Positions 40,801 to 53,500 of a stretch of 64,000 nt of DNA are shown piece after piece (within the stretch, counting starts at the first letter, position 1; each line of letters opens with the position of its first letter). The stretch is from NCBI GenBank assembly GCA_903813345.2, contig CAIIXF020000001.1:23205915-23269914 (forward strand), given 5' to 3'. The notes below the pieces were generated by a model. That model searched no databases, was not told the DNA's origin, and was given only the letters and a program-made list of their open reading frames with translations. A program made the translations under genes and the position numbers. Origin of the DNA: Owenia fusiformis (lineage: Eukaryota; Annelida; Polychaeta; Sabellida; Oweniidae).

Positions 40801-43679
40801 TTTTTAAAAATAAAGGCCAAATTATGCCCCAAAAGGCACATGTCAAAAAGATTACATATGCAAAAAATTGTTTAACTTGATCAAATTAATTGACAATGTT
40901 TTAGGGTGTCTGAAAAATATCTTTGTTTACTTTGAAGGCAAAAAGTGTTGGAATAGCAACTCTCTCTACACAGCCATTCAGACCAAGAGCAAGTCCCTGT
41001 ATAGCTCCAGTGGCTCCAGTACAACATGTCCCTCATGTACCACCAAGGCCCCAATCAATTCCTTTTTCCAGACCACCATATAACCCCCCTTCTCTTGGGG
41101 CACACTCCATACTGATCAACCCAGCCCGAATAAGTGAACCTCAAGCTGATCAAAGTAGTGCATCTAATGTGTCCATACCATCAAGGTCTCCCATGATTCA
41201 AGCTAGGTCTCCCATGATTCAAGCTAGGTCTCCCATGATTCAAGCTAGGTCTCCCATGATTCAAGCTAGATCGCCCATGATTCAAACAAGGTCTCCAGCC
41301 CCTAGTCCATCAACACAGATGTATGTACCTTACTCACAAAGTCAGCATCATCAAACACAGCAGCAGAAAATGGAGCAGCCTCAACAAATGCAACCACAAC
41401 AAATGCAACAGGCTAAGCAAATTCAACAAGCTCAACAAATGCAACAGCATTATGAGAACCAACTGCAACAACAGCCACCTGTAGAACCTACATCACAGAA
41501 TGAAGCCATTCAACCAATGGGTAGATGTCTTAAAATTGCTTTAATCTTTACATCTACATTTTAAAATTGGTTCCTGCTAAACAATATTCCTGCTGAAAAT
41601 ATGTGAAAATTACAATAATGCTCCAATGAAAATGTGAAGATAGATTATACCTAAGTAGTCTGCGCTCTACCAACCCAATGATGTATTTTCTGATAAGTCA
41701 TCTGTCTCTCCTTTGTTTGTTGTAGAGACATGTGATACAGAGGAACCAGTGACACCTGGAAGACCTATTCCAACCACTCCAGGGTGTAAGTAGAAATAGT
41801 TCTATGCTTCATGCATACGTGACCAGATGTAATGTTCCAGTGTTTATCTGCAAATAACAGCATTACAGTCAGTTAAAAAGACAGCCAAAAAATTAAAATG
41901 CACGTTTAAAAATGTAATTGTAACTTCCAAACAGGTCAAACAAGCGGGTAATACAGTGAAACACCTCTTCAAGTGGAGTCCCTAGACCAAATGACTTAAT
42001 GTTAAATGAACCTCTATAAGTAGAACACCTCCAAGTGGAACACTTTCAGAGGTACCACTTAAACATACTTTTACTGTATAAAAAATTGTTAAACAGTTGA
42101 TAATTATGCATGATTGCTTACCAGGTGAGGCTGCAGTGACCCCAGGAGCTAGCCCATCTAGTGAGTTTGACCTTGACAGAGAGCTGGAGAAGGTCAGGAT
42201 GCTTGCTGCAGGTTCTCCTGGATTCTCATTCTCAAGCAGACCAATGTTTGAAGGCGACCATGACATGGTAAGTAATGCATGAAAGACCTATAAACCATAA
42301 AGAACGACAAAAGACCTGAACTTGTGTTAAAGCACTGAATATTGTGTAAATAGTCTAGCTACAAGCCTCAAGGAGTCAATGACCCCTTCCTTCCACTTCT
42401 TAACTACACACCTTCTCACAAAGGGGAGATGTGTAGTGAGGGAGGGGGGGGGCTTAAAGGGCTTGTAGCTTGAAGTAATGTTTGACTTACTATTTTGATT
42501 TTGTGATAAAATCAATTTTACTATTTTCTGTTGATCTACAGAGTTCACATGGTGGAGAGAGTGATCAGGCTATGCCAACTTCATTTGGAATTCAGAGCTT
42601 CTTCAATATGGTAAGATATTAGTATTGATATGAGCCTCTCTCTTTTGTCAAAATTTCAATATTGGTATTCAAAATATTACTCTTGTTGGGGTAGATTTTA
42701 ATGAAACACAACATTTCCCTGTATACATTGCTTCATAAAATTCACTTGACTACATTTCAGAACTCTGGGCAAGAGTCTCCCAGCCACCCTCAGACATCAA
42801 TGCCAGCAGATTCATCTGGGTTCAACTTTATGGCTGGAGGAGGTGAGTTACCTTGTAGTGTGGGGTACCAGTGCCAAGACAGACCAATGAATGAAGAAAG
42901 AAACCATAGAATATTGATTATAAACATGTTTTGCTAAGTAGATTTTGATAAAGATTTTGGCCTTGTGAGCCTATGGAATCACATATTCATATGGAATCAC
43001 CCAGCTGCCAGTCTTTTGAACTTAATTCATTATTCAGTATTCATCATTTTATTGGTAATTTTCCCTATTGGTCCCAGCTCCTACTTTTGCTACAATTTGG
43101 AGAAATCAGCTTTTTTGTTGGCAAAATATAAGGAATCACCATGCATGGCCATTTTTATGTCACCATCACAAGTGGTGACATGTTGTCAATTTTCGTTATA
43201 GTCTCAAATTTTTTTGTGGATGGTGTTTAGCAGTTGGTGTTTGGTGGTTGGATTCTGTAACAAATCGCAGGTGGTGACATTTTTCATGTTGATGGCTTGT
43301 TATCTTAATTGGCGAGAGACTGATTCATGATGAGAGTCAATATGCTTCTTATATGTTTTCTTTCTTTGATTCAGATGCATCCAGCACCCAGACAGGGTTC
43401 AACTTTGGTGGGGAAGCTTCTAACAATAACAGCCAAGGCTTCAACTTTGGTGTTTCTTCACCTTCAGAGACATCTACTTCTTCACAGTCCATGGCTTCTA
43501 TATTTGGTGGAGCTCCAACGACAAGTAAACATTCAGCTGGGTTTTCAATCTTTGGCTCTGGTGATATGACAGCCCAGTCCCCTCAGACACCTGGAGAGGG
43601 ATTTAGTTTCAGTTTTGGGGGGCAAATCACTGATAGCCCTGAGGTGAAGGAAAACAGTTCAGGATTTAAACTTTTTTGA
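31855..43679 (+). CDS. SIX6OS1: SIX6OS1-like synaptonemal complex central element protein, 14 exons
   Basis: Exons: 31855-31927, 32175-32231, 32679-32805, 33011-33100, 33960-34205, 35522-35642, 36172-36591, 40315-40434, 40938-41520, 41726-41785, 42125-42267, 42542-42610, 42761-42842 and 43375-43679. All have GT-AG borders and matching phases, giving 831 codons plus TGA. The start is the ATG in MASSSVHEFLTDEEG. Residues about 30-240 are charged coiled coil. The block NRENC...LSEHED, then SHYEQLWGKYQEKYESF, then AELRRVERTIEEADERI, parallels the conserved N-terminal region of vertebrate SIX6OS1 (C14orf39), which binds SYCE1 in the meiotic synaptonemal complex. The middle is Gln/Pro-rich with five RSPMIQ(A/T)-type heptads (41188-41290). 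The C-terminal third carries about eight Phe-Gly-type motifs (GFNFGG, SIFGG, GFSFSFGG) and ends SGFKLF. The homology was judged by eye. An FG-repeat nucleoporin-like protein is the alternative reading of the tail, but the N-terminal exons favour SIX6OS1. The donor at 34205 is the least certain junction. Confidence 0.72.
33322..33959. repeat. 47-bp minisatellite carrying a 3' splice site
   Basis: About 13 near-identical units of GGTCTCATTACATTACAGAG plus AGGAGAATGAAGTATTATTA plus CTTACTA. The last partial unit supplies the real acceptor (CCATTACAG at 33951-33959) and first bases (AGAGGGGCATGAAG) of exon 5 of the SIX6OS1-like gene. The array is therefore an amplified intron/exon border, and every unit keeps an ATTACAG acceptor. 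Confidence 0.9.
34242..34997. mobile_element. TTAA-flanked 756-bp foldback element in an intron
   Basis: The arms of about 280-300 bases are inverse copies (left starts GGTGCTATGGAAGTTAACAG, right ends CTTCCATGGCACC). It is flanked by TTAA at 34238-34241 and 34998-35001. The flanks are the two halves of a 45-bp satellite unit, so the insertion site is explicit. It begins 36 bases after the donor of exon 5. Confidence 0.85.
35002..35195. repeat. 45-bp minisatellite
   Basis: Four units of AGGTAGTACATTTCCTTTGG plus TATCATACAGTATATATCAT plus GTTAA. A further partial unit lies at 34206-34241 on the other side of the foldback element. Confidence 0.9.
37301..38682 (-). CDS. Kazal-like single-pass membrane protein nested in an intron of the SIX6OS1-like gene
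   Basis: Minus-strand exons: 38680-38682 (the ATG alone, followed directly by GTGAGT), 38285-38501 and 37301-37707. The phases agree and give 208 residues. The start MNFPIYALGLAALAIAA is a good signal peptide. A short cysteine-bearing domain follows, with VVRTINGIEYSNYCSELC, which has the core of a Kazal domain (PVCGTDGxTYxNxC) but Arg where the second Cys is usual. Residues about 95-118 (YVIVIAIEATIIVITLIALS) are a transmembrane helix. The tail is acidic and Thr/Gln-rich. Expected topology: secreted N-terminal module outside, tail in the cytosol. A strong donor (CAG|GTAAGC, 37372/37371) lies in the last exon, so some transcripts may splice to a further exon; read-through ends at the stop at 37301. 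The gene lies wholly within intron 36592-40314 of the plus-strand gene. No specific orthologue recognised; protease-inhibitor activity is doubtful given the missing Cys. Confidence 0.62.
37943..38033. repeat. Perfect 25-bp inverted repeat (hairpin)
   Basis: CTGTATTGCTACTGAGATTG plus TCCCC at 37943-37967 has its exact inverse at 38009-38033. It lies in an intron of the nested Kazal-like gene. Confidence 0.85.
38053..38179. repeat. Perfect 41-bp inverted repeat (hairpin)
   Basis: 38053-38093 (starts GTTATTGAATGATTTGAAGT) is the exact inverse of 38139-38179, with a 45-base loop. It lies next to the 25-bp hairpin; both contain TGTATTG words. Confidence 0.85.
38772..38911. mobile_element. Short mariner-type remnant
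   Basis: ACAGGGTGATCCAAAAAGTA at the left and TTTGTCCACCCTG then TA at the right form imperfect inverted ends similar to the 24091 element. It lies about 90 bases upstream of the Kazal-like gene's ATG and could be part of its upstream region. Confidence 0.5.
41954..42076. mobile_element. 123-bp pogo/mariner-type MITE in an intron
   Basis: CAGTGAAACACCTC at the left and CTTTTACTG at the right are flanked by TA (41952-41953, 42077-42078). The internal AAGTGGA/AACACCTC words are shared with 722-985 and 60761-61498. It ends 48 bases before an exon of the SIX6OS1-like gene. Confidence 0.7.
43153..43293 (-). mobile_element. Hairpin-ended element, inverted copy in an intron
   Basis: GTCACCATCACAAGTGGTGAC hairpin at the left and GGTGGTGACATTTTTCATGT plus TGATG at the right. 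It lies 81 bases upstream of the last exon of the SIX6OS1-like gene. Confidence 0.65.
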
Positions 43680-44596
43680 TTTGCGATGACTAATTCTATA
43701 CAAGGACTCTAGTGATTTATTTTTGTCCCTGTGATCTTTGTGAGAACCTTTGCATTGGATGGCAAAGGGATGTCATTTTTACATGTAGAATTGCAGATCA
43801 ACATTCACATTGAGCAGGACTATACATTTTCAAACAATTGAAAAATATCTAGATTGTTCCATTAGGAGGTTTCCACCTATAATTGACAATGTATGGTCTT
43901 GCATTAAATTAGTGATCATCTGATCAGGTTTAACACATCGTCTAGTAATTCACGAATTTGACAGGTTGGACAAAATCTGGAATCAATTTTACATTATTAT
44001 ACATGATAATGTTTGCGATGAAAGAACAGCCTAGAAATTGGTCACCTATCCAGACAAATGAATTATCAGGGCCTGTCCCTATATATACGTGCCAAAATCC
44101 AGCAATGCTTCAATTCCAAGTTTTCCAAGTTCATAATAGTCTCAATGCTGCTCCTTAGTCACAGCACTCAAATAAGACACTTCTATTGATGCACTCACCT
44201 AAGAGGGATTTTACTGTAAGTTTCTGATTGAAGATTGAACCATATGCTGGACTTCTCTTTTTGACATTAAGTTTGTTACAAATCAATTGTCTAGTCAATG
44301 TTATATTGATCTCATATACATACATGTGTATTACTGTTAGGATTTTACCATTGTTATTTTTGTACTTTGACAAATTCATCATGTTTATTGTTTATCGAAT
44401 ATATATATTTAGAATATATCATAATTTTTACATTAAATTGAAAACAAATAGTTGTGTTTGAAAATATTGGACGTTTAACAAGTGAGATACAAATATTTCA
44501 TCTGGGTATACAGATAATTCAGTATTAGGTGCACACAAGAGAGAAAATTTATTGTGATCCCATTCTATAGTTAGTATACATAAACTTATCAGAGTA

Positions 44597-45001
44597 TAGT
44601 AAAACCTGTCTAATCCGAACGCCATTGGGACCGGATAAAAGCATTTAGATTAGGAGGTGTTCACATTTCAAGGTTTTTGCATTCGCAATATTCCGAATTC
44701 TTAAGAAATGTGAACACATTCTCGGTGAATATTTTTAGTTCGTTTGACCACATAGCTTTCTGGCATTCCAGAAATTTGAAATTTGATTCAAATGAATCTA
44801 GTCATGCTGGAAAGCCCCATTATGAATGAGACAATTCAAGATTATTTGCCAAAGTTTTGATATCATGACAAAATTTGAGCAATTTTGTATGAAACATCAG
44901 AAATTTTATGAAAAGTGTTCAGATTAGACAGGTGAGAAAAAAAGTCTTCAGATTGGGAGGTGTTCGGATTAGCCAGGTGTTCAGATATACAGGTTCTACT
45001 G
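44597..45001. mobile_element. 405-bp pogo/mariner-type MITE
   Basis: Termini TAGTAAAACCTGTCTAATCC and inverse (CAGGTTCTACTG) are flanked by TA (44595-44596, 45002-45003). The interior carries GGTGTTCGGATTAG/CTAATCCGAACG pairs. A related fragment is at 50930-50985. Confidence 0.75.
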
Positions 45002-47314
45002 TAATGGTTTTGTTTTAAGGTTATTTATGAAGTAATTGTCTTTCAAAAAATTGAATTTACAGAACACTATGACCCAAAAATTCTTAAAACATATTATTTT
45101 TCCATTTCAATAAAGACTGGCACCAAATTAAAATATAGATTACTCTGTCCAGCTGTTCTGCTTTTAAATGCCAAATATTGCAAGATACATGTTGATTTAT
45201 TGCACTTTTTACTTCCAAAATAGCCGAGTGAACTCAACATGTTAAGTAATATTCAGAATAATGTGAAAACTAAATGTGTGACAAAAGACTTTTACAATGG
45301 AGCTAACAGTGAGCTCAAAGTTATAATTTCAGAGACTTTCTATAAGGTCAATTTTACATGTACTAATAGTCATATTAGAAACCAATAAAACACTCAGCAC
45401 TCTTTTAACAGAAATATCCCACAATACAAACATCATTAATATACATATACCAGATTTTCTCGTAATGATACCTTTTCCTTATTTTGAAATACCTCCAAAA
45501 TAATGCCCATGGGCATTATTATGAAGAAAAACAGACTGGAAATAAGCCCTCATTTCATCTAACCATCCAGGATGTCATAACAAGAAAACCCAGCACAATA
45601 TCCATATACGTACATGTATTGTACTATTGTTACTCTCCACTTGAAAATACTATAAACATCTTGTACACTGTTGGATAAAACTGTATATAACTATACCTAA
45701 ATCTATGAGACTTTCAGTCAGAATAAATACATGTATGAACTATGAAACATTTACAATAAAACATTATATGTACAGAATATGATTTGGTGATTATACAAAA
45801 AAGTTCAACATTTTTTAGTTTTAATACACATCAACAGTAGTAAAGAACACACAATTACATATTTTTAATAAGAAACTGAGTTTACCTTATGAATGTTATC
45901 TAATTATCAAATCTGTCGTAGCATTCCATATTTAATAATTTTCAGATTTTGTTGAACAGAAATGACTGTGAAACTTTGCCACAAATAACAAGTTTGAAAA
46001 ATCTTATTTGTTTGGGGCCTATCTTTCTCAAATATATCTAAAATCACAAAAATTCTGAATTTATCTTGAATCATGACAACTTTTGAGAAAAAGCTGCCTT
46101 GATCAATTGAACATTAAAATTATCATAGGACCAGCCTAAATGAATAGATATTATTTGATGCCATCTTTCAAGATGACTGGATAATTGCACTTGAAGTTTA
46201 CTCAAAGACAACCTAGCACACAAACAAACATGGTACCATCTCATTGTTTTTCAATGATTTCAGCACATAATCTGCCACCCAACCTTGGTAACAGTACAAA
46301 ATATTTTGAAGTGCAAATCTGTATAATAAAAGGAAGGCCTCCTCTGACCCAAGTTAAAATCTTATTTTCACCAAATATACAATTTATTATCAACCATTAA
46401 ATGTCAAAGTATAGTCCGAAACAAATGAGATGGCACCAAAAAATCAGACAAATAGACTATTCATATTCCTGAAGTTAACATGATCATGCTTGGCATGAGT
46501 TTTTATTGGCGATAATATAGAAAACAATATTTCGAATGACAGGAAGACAATTTAACATAACTGCAATCAAACAAACTATCATCATTGCTGATGAGAAGCA
46601 AGAAATGGGCACAATTTTAAATGCTGTAGTGAAATAAATAATGCACGAATCTAACAATATAAATGCCACATAAAATTTTAAAGCGACCTTGTAAGGTACA
46701 TATGTACTTTAAATGATTGACTGATGGGAAATAAAAATTACACATTTCAAAAGAGCTTCTAAAATGCTAAAACAAATTTAATATAATTTCAAAAAATATT
46801 ATTTGACTTCTCTATATCTGAGTAATATATACATCTTTCTATTCTTGAACAATCCACTGTACATAGACATTGATGTCAGAAATTATAAAATAATAGAGAT
46901 CATAACATGTTAATACTAATTTGATAGGGGGGATTAAGTTTCTGATGCCCTAAAAACATAACATAAATCAACCGTATAATTTTGATTTCCATGCCAAGAC
47001 TGAGTTTTTTTACATTTTAGAATAACTTTACATTTTCATATTTCAAAGCCTTCTTGCCTATGGCGGAATAGTAATTACATCATAGGCCCGATCATAGGCT
47101 TAATTTCAAAGAGACATACTTGTATTGCTAGATGAAGTTCACGAACTGTGTTCATTTACTTGATAATATTGGTGATAGATCACATATCTGGCAATCATTA
47201 ATTGGAAATACATCATTGTATCGTCAGGAACCTGGGCTTCAGTCAATAATTGACCAATATAGTCGCTGGTACGCGTACTGGGCCACTCCATGATTAGTTT
47301 CTGATATTTCTGTG

Positions 47315-47535
47315 TATGTGTAGTCTAGATCTCCTACATACTTGTAGTCCAGATGACCAAGGTACACGAAGTCTAGATGATCTAGATGACCGTCATACAT
47401 GTAGTCTAGATGACATGGATAATCTATGACCATGTTGTCTAGATGACCTACATACATGTAGTCTAGATGACCTGTGACATGAGTATGATCATGTAGTCTT
47501 GATCTACATAAGTGTAGTCTAGATGACCTACATAC
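47315..47535. repeat. About 24-bp imperfect repeat in the ACAP 3' region
   Basis: Units resemble GTCTAGATGACCTACATACA plus TGTA, about nine copies, some decayed, just beyond the ACAP stop codon. Confidence 0.75.
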
Positions 47536-47582
47536 AAGTACATGTACACTCGGTGACATATTGGCTAAATCTGCATGTTGCA

Positions 47583-50500
47583 TCATTTGTTTCTGTTCAG
47601 TTTTTCTGGGTTTTCTGAAGCCATAGTAGCAAAGTCTCTAAACACATCGTTAAATGTTTCATCACCTAAAACAAATGAAAAACAAATGGTGTCAATATCA
47701 TTAATATAACATAACTCACACCGGAATAGCCTGATAATGCTAAAGTCAGATACCGTTGTCACAAACTGTTCGCTTCAACTGTTTAATCAATTTGTCCTCA
47801 TTTCATGGGATTTTATCGTCGCTAATTCTATGCATGCTCTTGTGATGATGTTTCATGCAAAATCCCAATTTCGATCAAATTGGGTCGTGAATCGCCACAA
47901 TATAACGTCTTCCATATCGTCAATGACAACGGAATCTGAATTTGAGTAATTTAGAAAGACATATGGTATATGGTAATTACAGTGTCCGTTGTCCCATATC
48001 TCAGTTTGATCGTTAAATTAAAGACTTTATTTCGATGGTAGAACATTATTAACTGTACAATGAGTATTAAGACATTTTGATTGATTGTTGTTCCAAATGA
48101 ATTTAGTCTAGGTGCTCTATTAAACATACAGTTCATGAAAATCTAATTGAAGCGACAGTTATGTCCGCCATTTGTGACAACGGTATCTGACTTTACCGTT
48201 GTCAGGCTATTCCGGTGTGATAACTAGAAAATCAAAGAAATATACATCACATGTTATTAAAGAGGTATGCTCTAAAAAGAATATCATTTCTACTTTTGCA
48301 AGTTCTTTTTGTGTGTTCAGCTTTAGGTTGTGAATATTCCTTTTCTATACGCAATGGCCAATTGATTGTTACATGTTTCAAATCATGAAATGAACTGACC
48401 AGGGTTCCCAAAGACTCCCTCTGTTTCTCTCATCTCTTCATTCAGCTTGGCAAGTCTCAGTAAAGTCACAATGTCAGCATTGGCAGATTCAACTGCTATA
48501 GTGAGGGGGTCCTACAATAAGCATCGTATATTGTTAACATAGTGTAGTTATGGATAATCTTTATAAGTTTTTCTTTTCTATTACTCAGTTTTGAAAACCA
48601 TTTTTCAAAGTTCATTGCATTTAAGTACAATTTAAAATCATAGATCCATTATTAGCCTTGTCTCTGCCCCCCCCCCCTCTCCCCAATTATCTACTTCCAC
48701 TTGAAGCAAGGCAAAATAGAAAGAAAAAAAAGAAAGAGAATGAATACTATACAGTTTAGGCAAAGATAATTATATTTTAACAAGATTCAATCACAGCTAT
48801 ATCACCACTAACCTTTCCCTCCTCATCTACTGCATGCTGGTTGGCACCTCTCTTTAGGAACTGACAAACTTGCCTGCAATCAAAAATACACCAAATGCCA
48901 AATATAGGTCACGTTCAAAAACACGTACACATACAGGAGACAACATGTAAGAAACAAACATTGTATGTATTGAGTCTGCAACAACCTGCACTGATCTATC
49001 ACATTTTAACTGATCTTTGAGAAAATAAATGAGTTACTACATGTATGAATGCCTATACCTAATCCAATTAGCCTCGTATTTGTATATCATATTTATTATA
49101 TGTTTTTTAATCAAATAAGCGCACCTTAGTTGAGTTTGTTCTGACTTACCCCGTATGTCCCATAATGGTTGCATGGTGTAATGCTGTTCTTCCTTTCTTA
49201 TCCGTCTTGTCCACTTTAGCACCATTAAGCAACAAGAACTCACAAGCAGCAATTGAGCCAGTCAGAGTGGCTTCCATCAAAGGGTTCTTCTTGTCATCAT
49301 CCTCGTTTGACCAGTTAGGGTCAGCACCTTGTGCCAAAGCCTCACGCATCACAGGAAGGTTCCTAGCTTGTGCAGCCTGTAAAAACATCACTTCAATTAC
49401 AATTTTGTCAGAAGAAATAGGCAAATACAGATTGGGTTGTGTTGTATTGTGTTATGATATTTACATTGTGATAAAATATTTCTGTACAGCTTCAAAAATT
49501 GAAATACATGTACAGTACATGTATTTTTGAGTTGATTTTTGAGTTGAACTGAATCTCCATTCTCCACTATTATGTTGCAAATGGCAAATAACTGCATGCA
49601 TAAAATATAAATGAATTTTGAAAGTAATATTATGCTAACAACTAATGTCTTCTAATAACTAATTCAAATGTCAAATCTTCTAATCATGATAATAAAAATG
49701 AATCTGTTGTACCTTATAAAGTAACATATCTGGGTGTAGTTTTGTGAAGTCCTCCAGAGATGTTGTGGACTTAGTGTCAGCATCTTCTGTCTCGCTGGTG
49801 GAAGACTCATCCGAGTCCACTAGAACTGCAAATTGAAATAATAAAATAAAAAAAATAGAAACATTATTCGTTGATTAACACCAATTACAAGTAAATGTGT
49901 GTGCTGTACAATGAGTTCATACTCATTGTTGGTGTCACCCTAGTAAGATTTTCTAAAAATACCAAATCTTTGGATGGTGAGTCGAATTATTTGTCTCACA
50001 TTTTAATGAAATTGAAACTTGGCTGATGTTTTTTAAATGGACAGACAGGCAAATGGAAGTGAGCAACACTGTATATTATGATCTCAATGGATGCTATGGG
50101 GAAGAGACTTCAAAATTTACCATTATCTGCCATCTCTGCTGATGTATCGAGTCCTGCCCCGAATAGTATGACATCACTCGTGCTGCCACCTAAACCACTG
50201 TCTTGACTCTCACCCTAGAATTTAAAAAGAAATTTGAATCAAGCAGATTTTCTTTCATGATATTGATGTAGACAAAACACTGTTAATTAAAAAATATTCA
50301 GTCTCCAACACATCAGTCTCCCTATAACTCAACACATATATTAGAAATAGATACGGGGAGGCAAAAGACTCGATGGAAGAAAAGCTTAAGAGTCTATATA
50401 ATTAATAACTTAGCTGAAAGTACTCTACTCAAAACTAGCATGACAAACTACTATAAATAAAAGGTAATTTTCAAAAGTATGTCGAATGATCACATTTTCC

Positions 50501-53500
50501 TACAATGCATTACTAGAGGTAATACCCTTTGAGTAAGTACCATTTGAGTACTTCTATCTACAGATCATACCTGTACCATTTGAGTATTATTCTTTGTTCC
50601 TTCAGCTACTGCATCCTCTGGTGATAACTGTCTACTGGGCGACCGCCGTTTTCGTTTCACCACACTCCATTTCTTTATCTGATCCTCGCCATTGTTTTGT
50701 ATGTTTATTTTGGGTAGTTTCCTCATGAATGATTTATCAACATATTTAGCCCTAATCCATGCTTCTCGGACATTCCTGCAATAGAAACATACATCTAAAG
50801 AAACTACTCACTATTCAATTTATTACAAATAAACCTGCAAATATTAAACTACAGTAAAACCGATCTTGATCCATCAACGTTTTACATATGACTGAAGGAA
50901 TACACTGGTTTAACAATGGTAATACCTGTCTAATCTGAACGCTACTGGGACCAATCAAATGTTCAGATTTATAGGTGTCCACATTTCTTGATCATTTTAC
51001 AACATGGGAGTCAATGTAAGATTACCCATTAGGCATTAATATACAAAATGTCGCCATCTGTCATTTGTTACAGACGCCGAACACAGAAAACCAACTGCCA
51101 AACACTTAACCACCAAACACAGTCCACATATGAAATGATAGTAGTTGGTCAACAAAGAGATTAACACAGATCTAGAAAAAATATTAACCACAGAAATTCA
51201 AACCAAGCTCTAACTACTCATATTATTTTCACCTCTATAAGCATACAATGATTTCAAGCCACTTAAGGTTATTCTTTCAATTCTTTTCTCCAACAATAAA
51301 CTCAACACTAGGTATATAGCAAGTCAATTGGCAGCCTTGAGTCATATTGTTTTTTATGGGCCAGGTCAATAAAATAATCAAAAGACAGTATGTCCTCATT
51401 CAGGTCAAGGGATGATGGGGACAGAACAAAAATGAAAATAGTCAACATCAAATCATCACACTATTAACCCGCAGCAGTAGTTGGAGTAATAAACACAACA
51501 CAATATATATCTTAAAAGATAAATGTGTGATGTAATAAATATTTTGCTTAGAATATAAGACAACAGACAACCGAAGAAGACATTGGGAAACAGGTATTTG
51601 ACTAAAAATGACGGTTTCATGTATGAAAAGATTCTGTGGATGTTACACACCGAGGGCAGGGACACTTTTTTCTGGCTACTACACAATGGTAAGTTATATC
51701 TTCATCATACATCATGCAAGCTGAGGTGGTGTTTTCTTTATTTCTTTCCCAAACAATTCATTACATAAAGTTCATTGTCACTGGTATACAACACTTCTGA
51801 ATTAGAATAATTTACATTATATTTGAATTTGTTTCAAAGTTGATGTAGTTTAAATGCAGATAATAATTTCAGTCAATGTTCCTGCTTTATTCATGAAGTC
51901 AGCAATTAGTTAGCTATTCACTTTTCATACTTTCATTACTGTTTGTTTATTTTCTACTTTTTAATTCAATAGAAGTAAAATTAAGTTTTTATGAAAGTTG
52001 AGGTCATAGCATCTTTACAGGTGAATGATTGATCCCATCTAAAATAAAATCAAGAAAGTGCTCAAAAAATTAATTAAATTAAAAATTAATAATTTTTACC
52101 ATTCCTGAATTGATCAGTTATATAATTTAAATATGACAAAAATAATTCAAAACAAAGTTGAAAATAAGAAAAAGAGTTAATTGAATGACCTAAACAAATT
52201 TATTAAATGACTTTTTAAAAAGTGACCTGCATATAAACATTTCAGGTCATCCAGTATAATAGCATGCAAATGAACGCTTAACTATACACGCTTCTGAATG
52301 GCGAACCTGGACTGACCCCAATTCACCTACATCTTTGAGCAAATAAAATACGCTGAGCTTATTTGACAATATCTTAAGCAATTTATACCTTCCCGATCCG
52401 GATTGCAAAATTAATGGGATGTTAAATATGTGACCTATTATCAATAATGAGTTTATTTTTAATCTCTTAGGTCTTGGTTTGTAATTCTATTTTGTAGGTC
52501 CTTGGGGGTGGATTTATAATACTAATACTCATAAAATATGTTGGAAAAGATTTTGGACTTCAGACCAAAGGTGAGAATAATTTAGTCGTAATTGAAACAC
52601 CAAGCCATCACAGTAATATACCTGGCACTAATATATTTTGAAACTTCCAACTAAAGTTATTTCTTATTCATCATAGTCTCAATAAAATAGCAAACAAGGC
52701 ATAACATGCAAAATATCACCACCTGCCATTTGTTACAAGCACTGAACATTGACCACCAAACATCCACTGCTGACCACCATATACACTAAACGCTGAACAC
52801 CATCCACAAAAAGTTGTAGACTATTACAATATATCCCTACTCGTGGGTGACATAAAAATGCAAATGATACTGAATGTTTTTTTTATATTCTGTTTTCAGA
52901 GCACATGATTGTGACATACAGTTCTCTCATCATGTACTCAATTCTAATGGGTGTCTCCCTGGTCCTTCTCTCTGGGGTGTTCCTTGTAAGTATTCTTATT
53001 TATGTACTATATGGATGACACATATGTCTGGGCCCTGGGGCCTTCTTAGCAAGTTTCCAACATTTTCATTGCATGTCTTCATTTTCTTGGTCCATGTTTT
53101 GTTTTTGTCAATTGACATGTTTTGTTCAAGGAAATTGGCATATTCTATCATGTAACAATATACTGACTTGTTAGTAAAGAGTACACTTAGTTCAGTATTT
53201 TTTCATTGGATGTTACTGTATTTGACCACAGGATAAAAAGGTCTGCCTTCTGCCTTGGCTTGTATTCATGCTGATCCTTGAAGTGTTTGACATTGGCTCC
53301 ACAATACTAACAGCACTAAGACACATGCAGTCTGTCAATTGGGTAAGTTCATAATATGATTAAACCCATTGCTTTTTGGAAGAAACATTTGGGGTGTCTA
53401 CAAAACAAAGACCTAAGACCTACAAAACTAAGACCCCCCACGTTATAAAACTAAGACCCTGTTATAAAACTAAGACCCCCCACGTAATAAAACTAAGACC

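Larger units (their letters stand above)
43680..47582. other. Convergent intergenic region
   Basis: This separates the 3' ends of the SIX6OS1-like (+) and ACAP (-) genes. It probably contains both 3' untranslated regions. An AATAAA at about 45110 is plus-strand but far from the stop. Apart from the 44597 MITE and the repeats near 47,300-47,530, nothing was supported. Confidence 0.5.

Noticed and set aside
43353-43569. Second plus-strand frame overlapping the last SIX6OS1-like exon (43327-43569)
   Set aside because: It is a shadow frame. The supported frame joins the upstream exon in phase at 43375 and carries the Phe-Gly motifs.
49165-49530. 121-codon plus-strand frame opposite the ankyrin exon
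   Set aside because: It is antisense to a clearly conserved ACAP exon and has no identity of its own.
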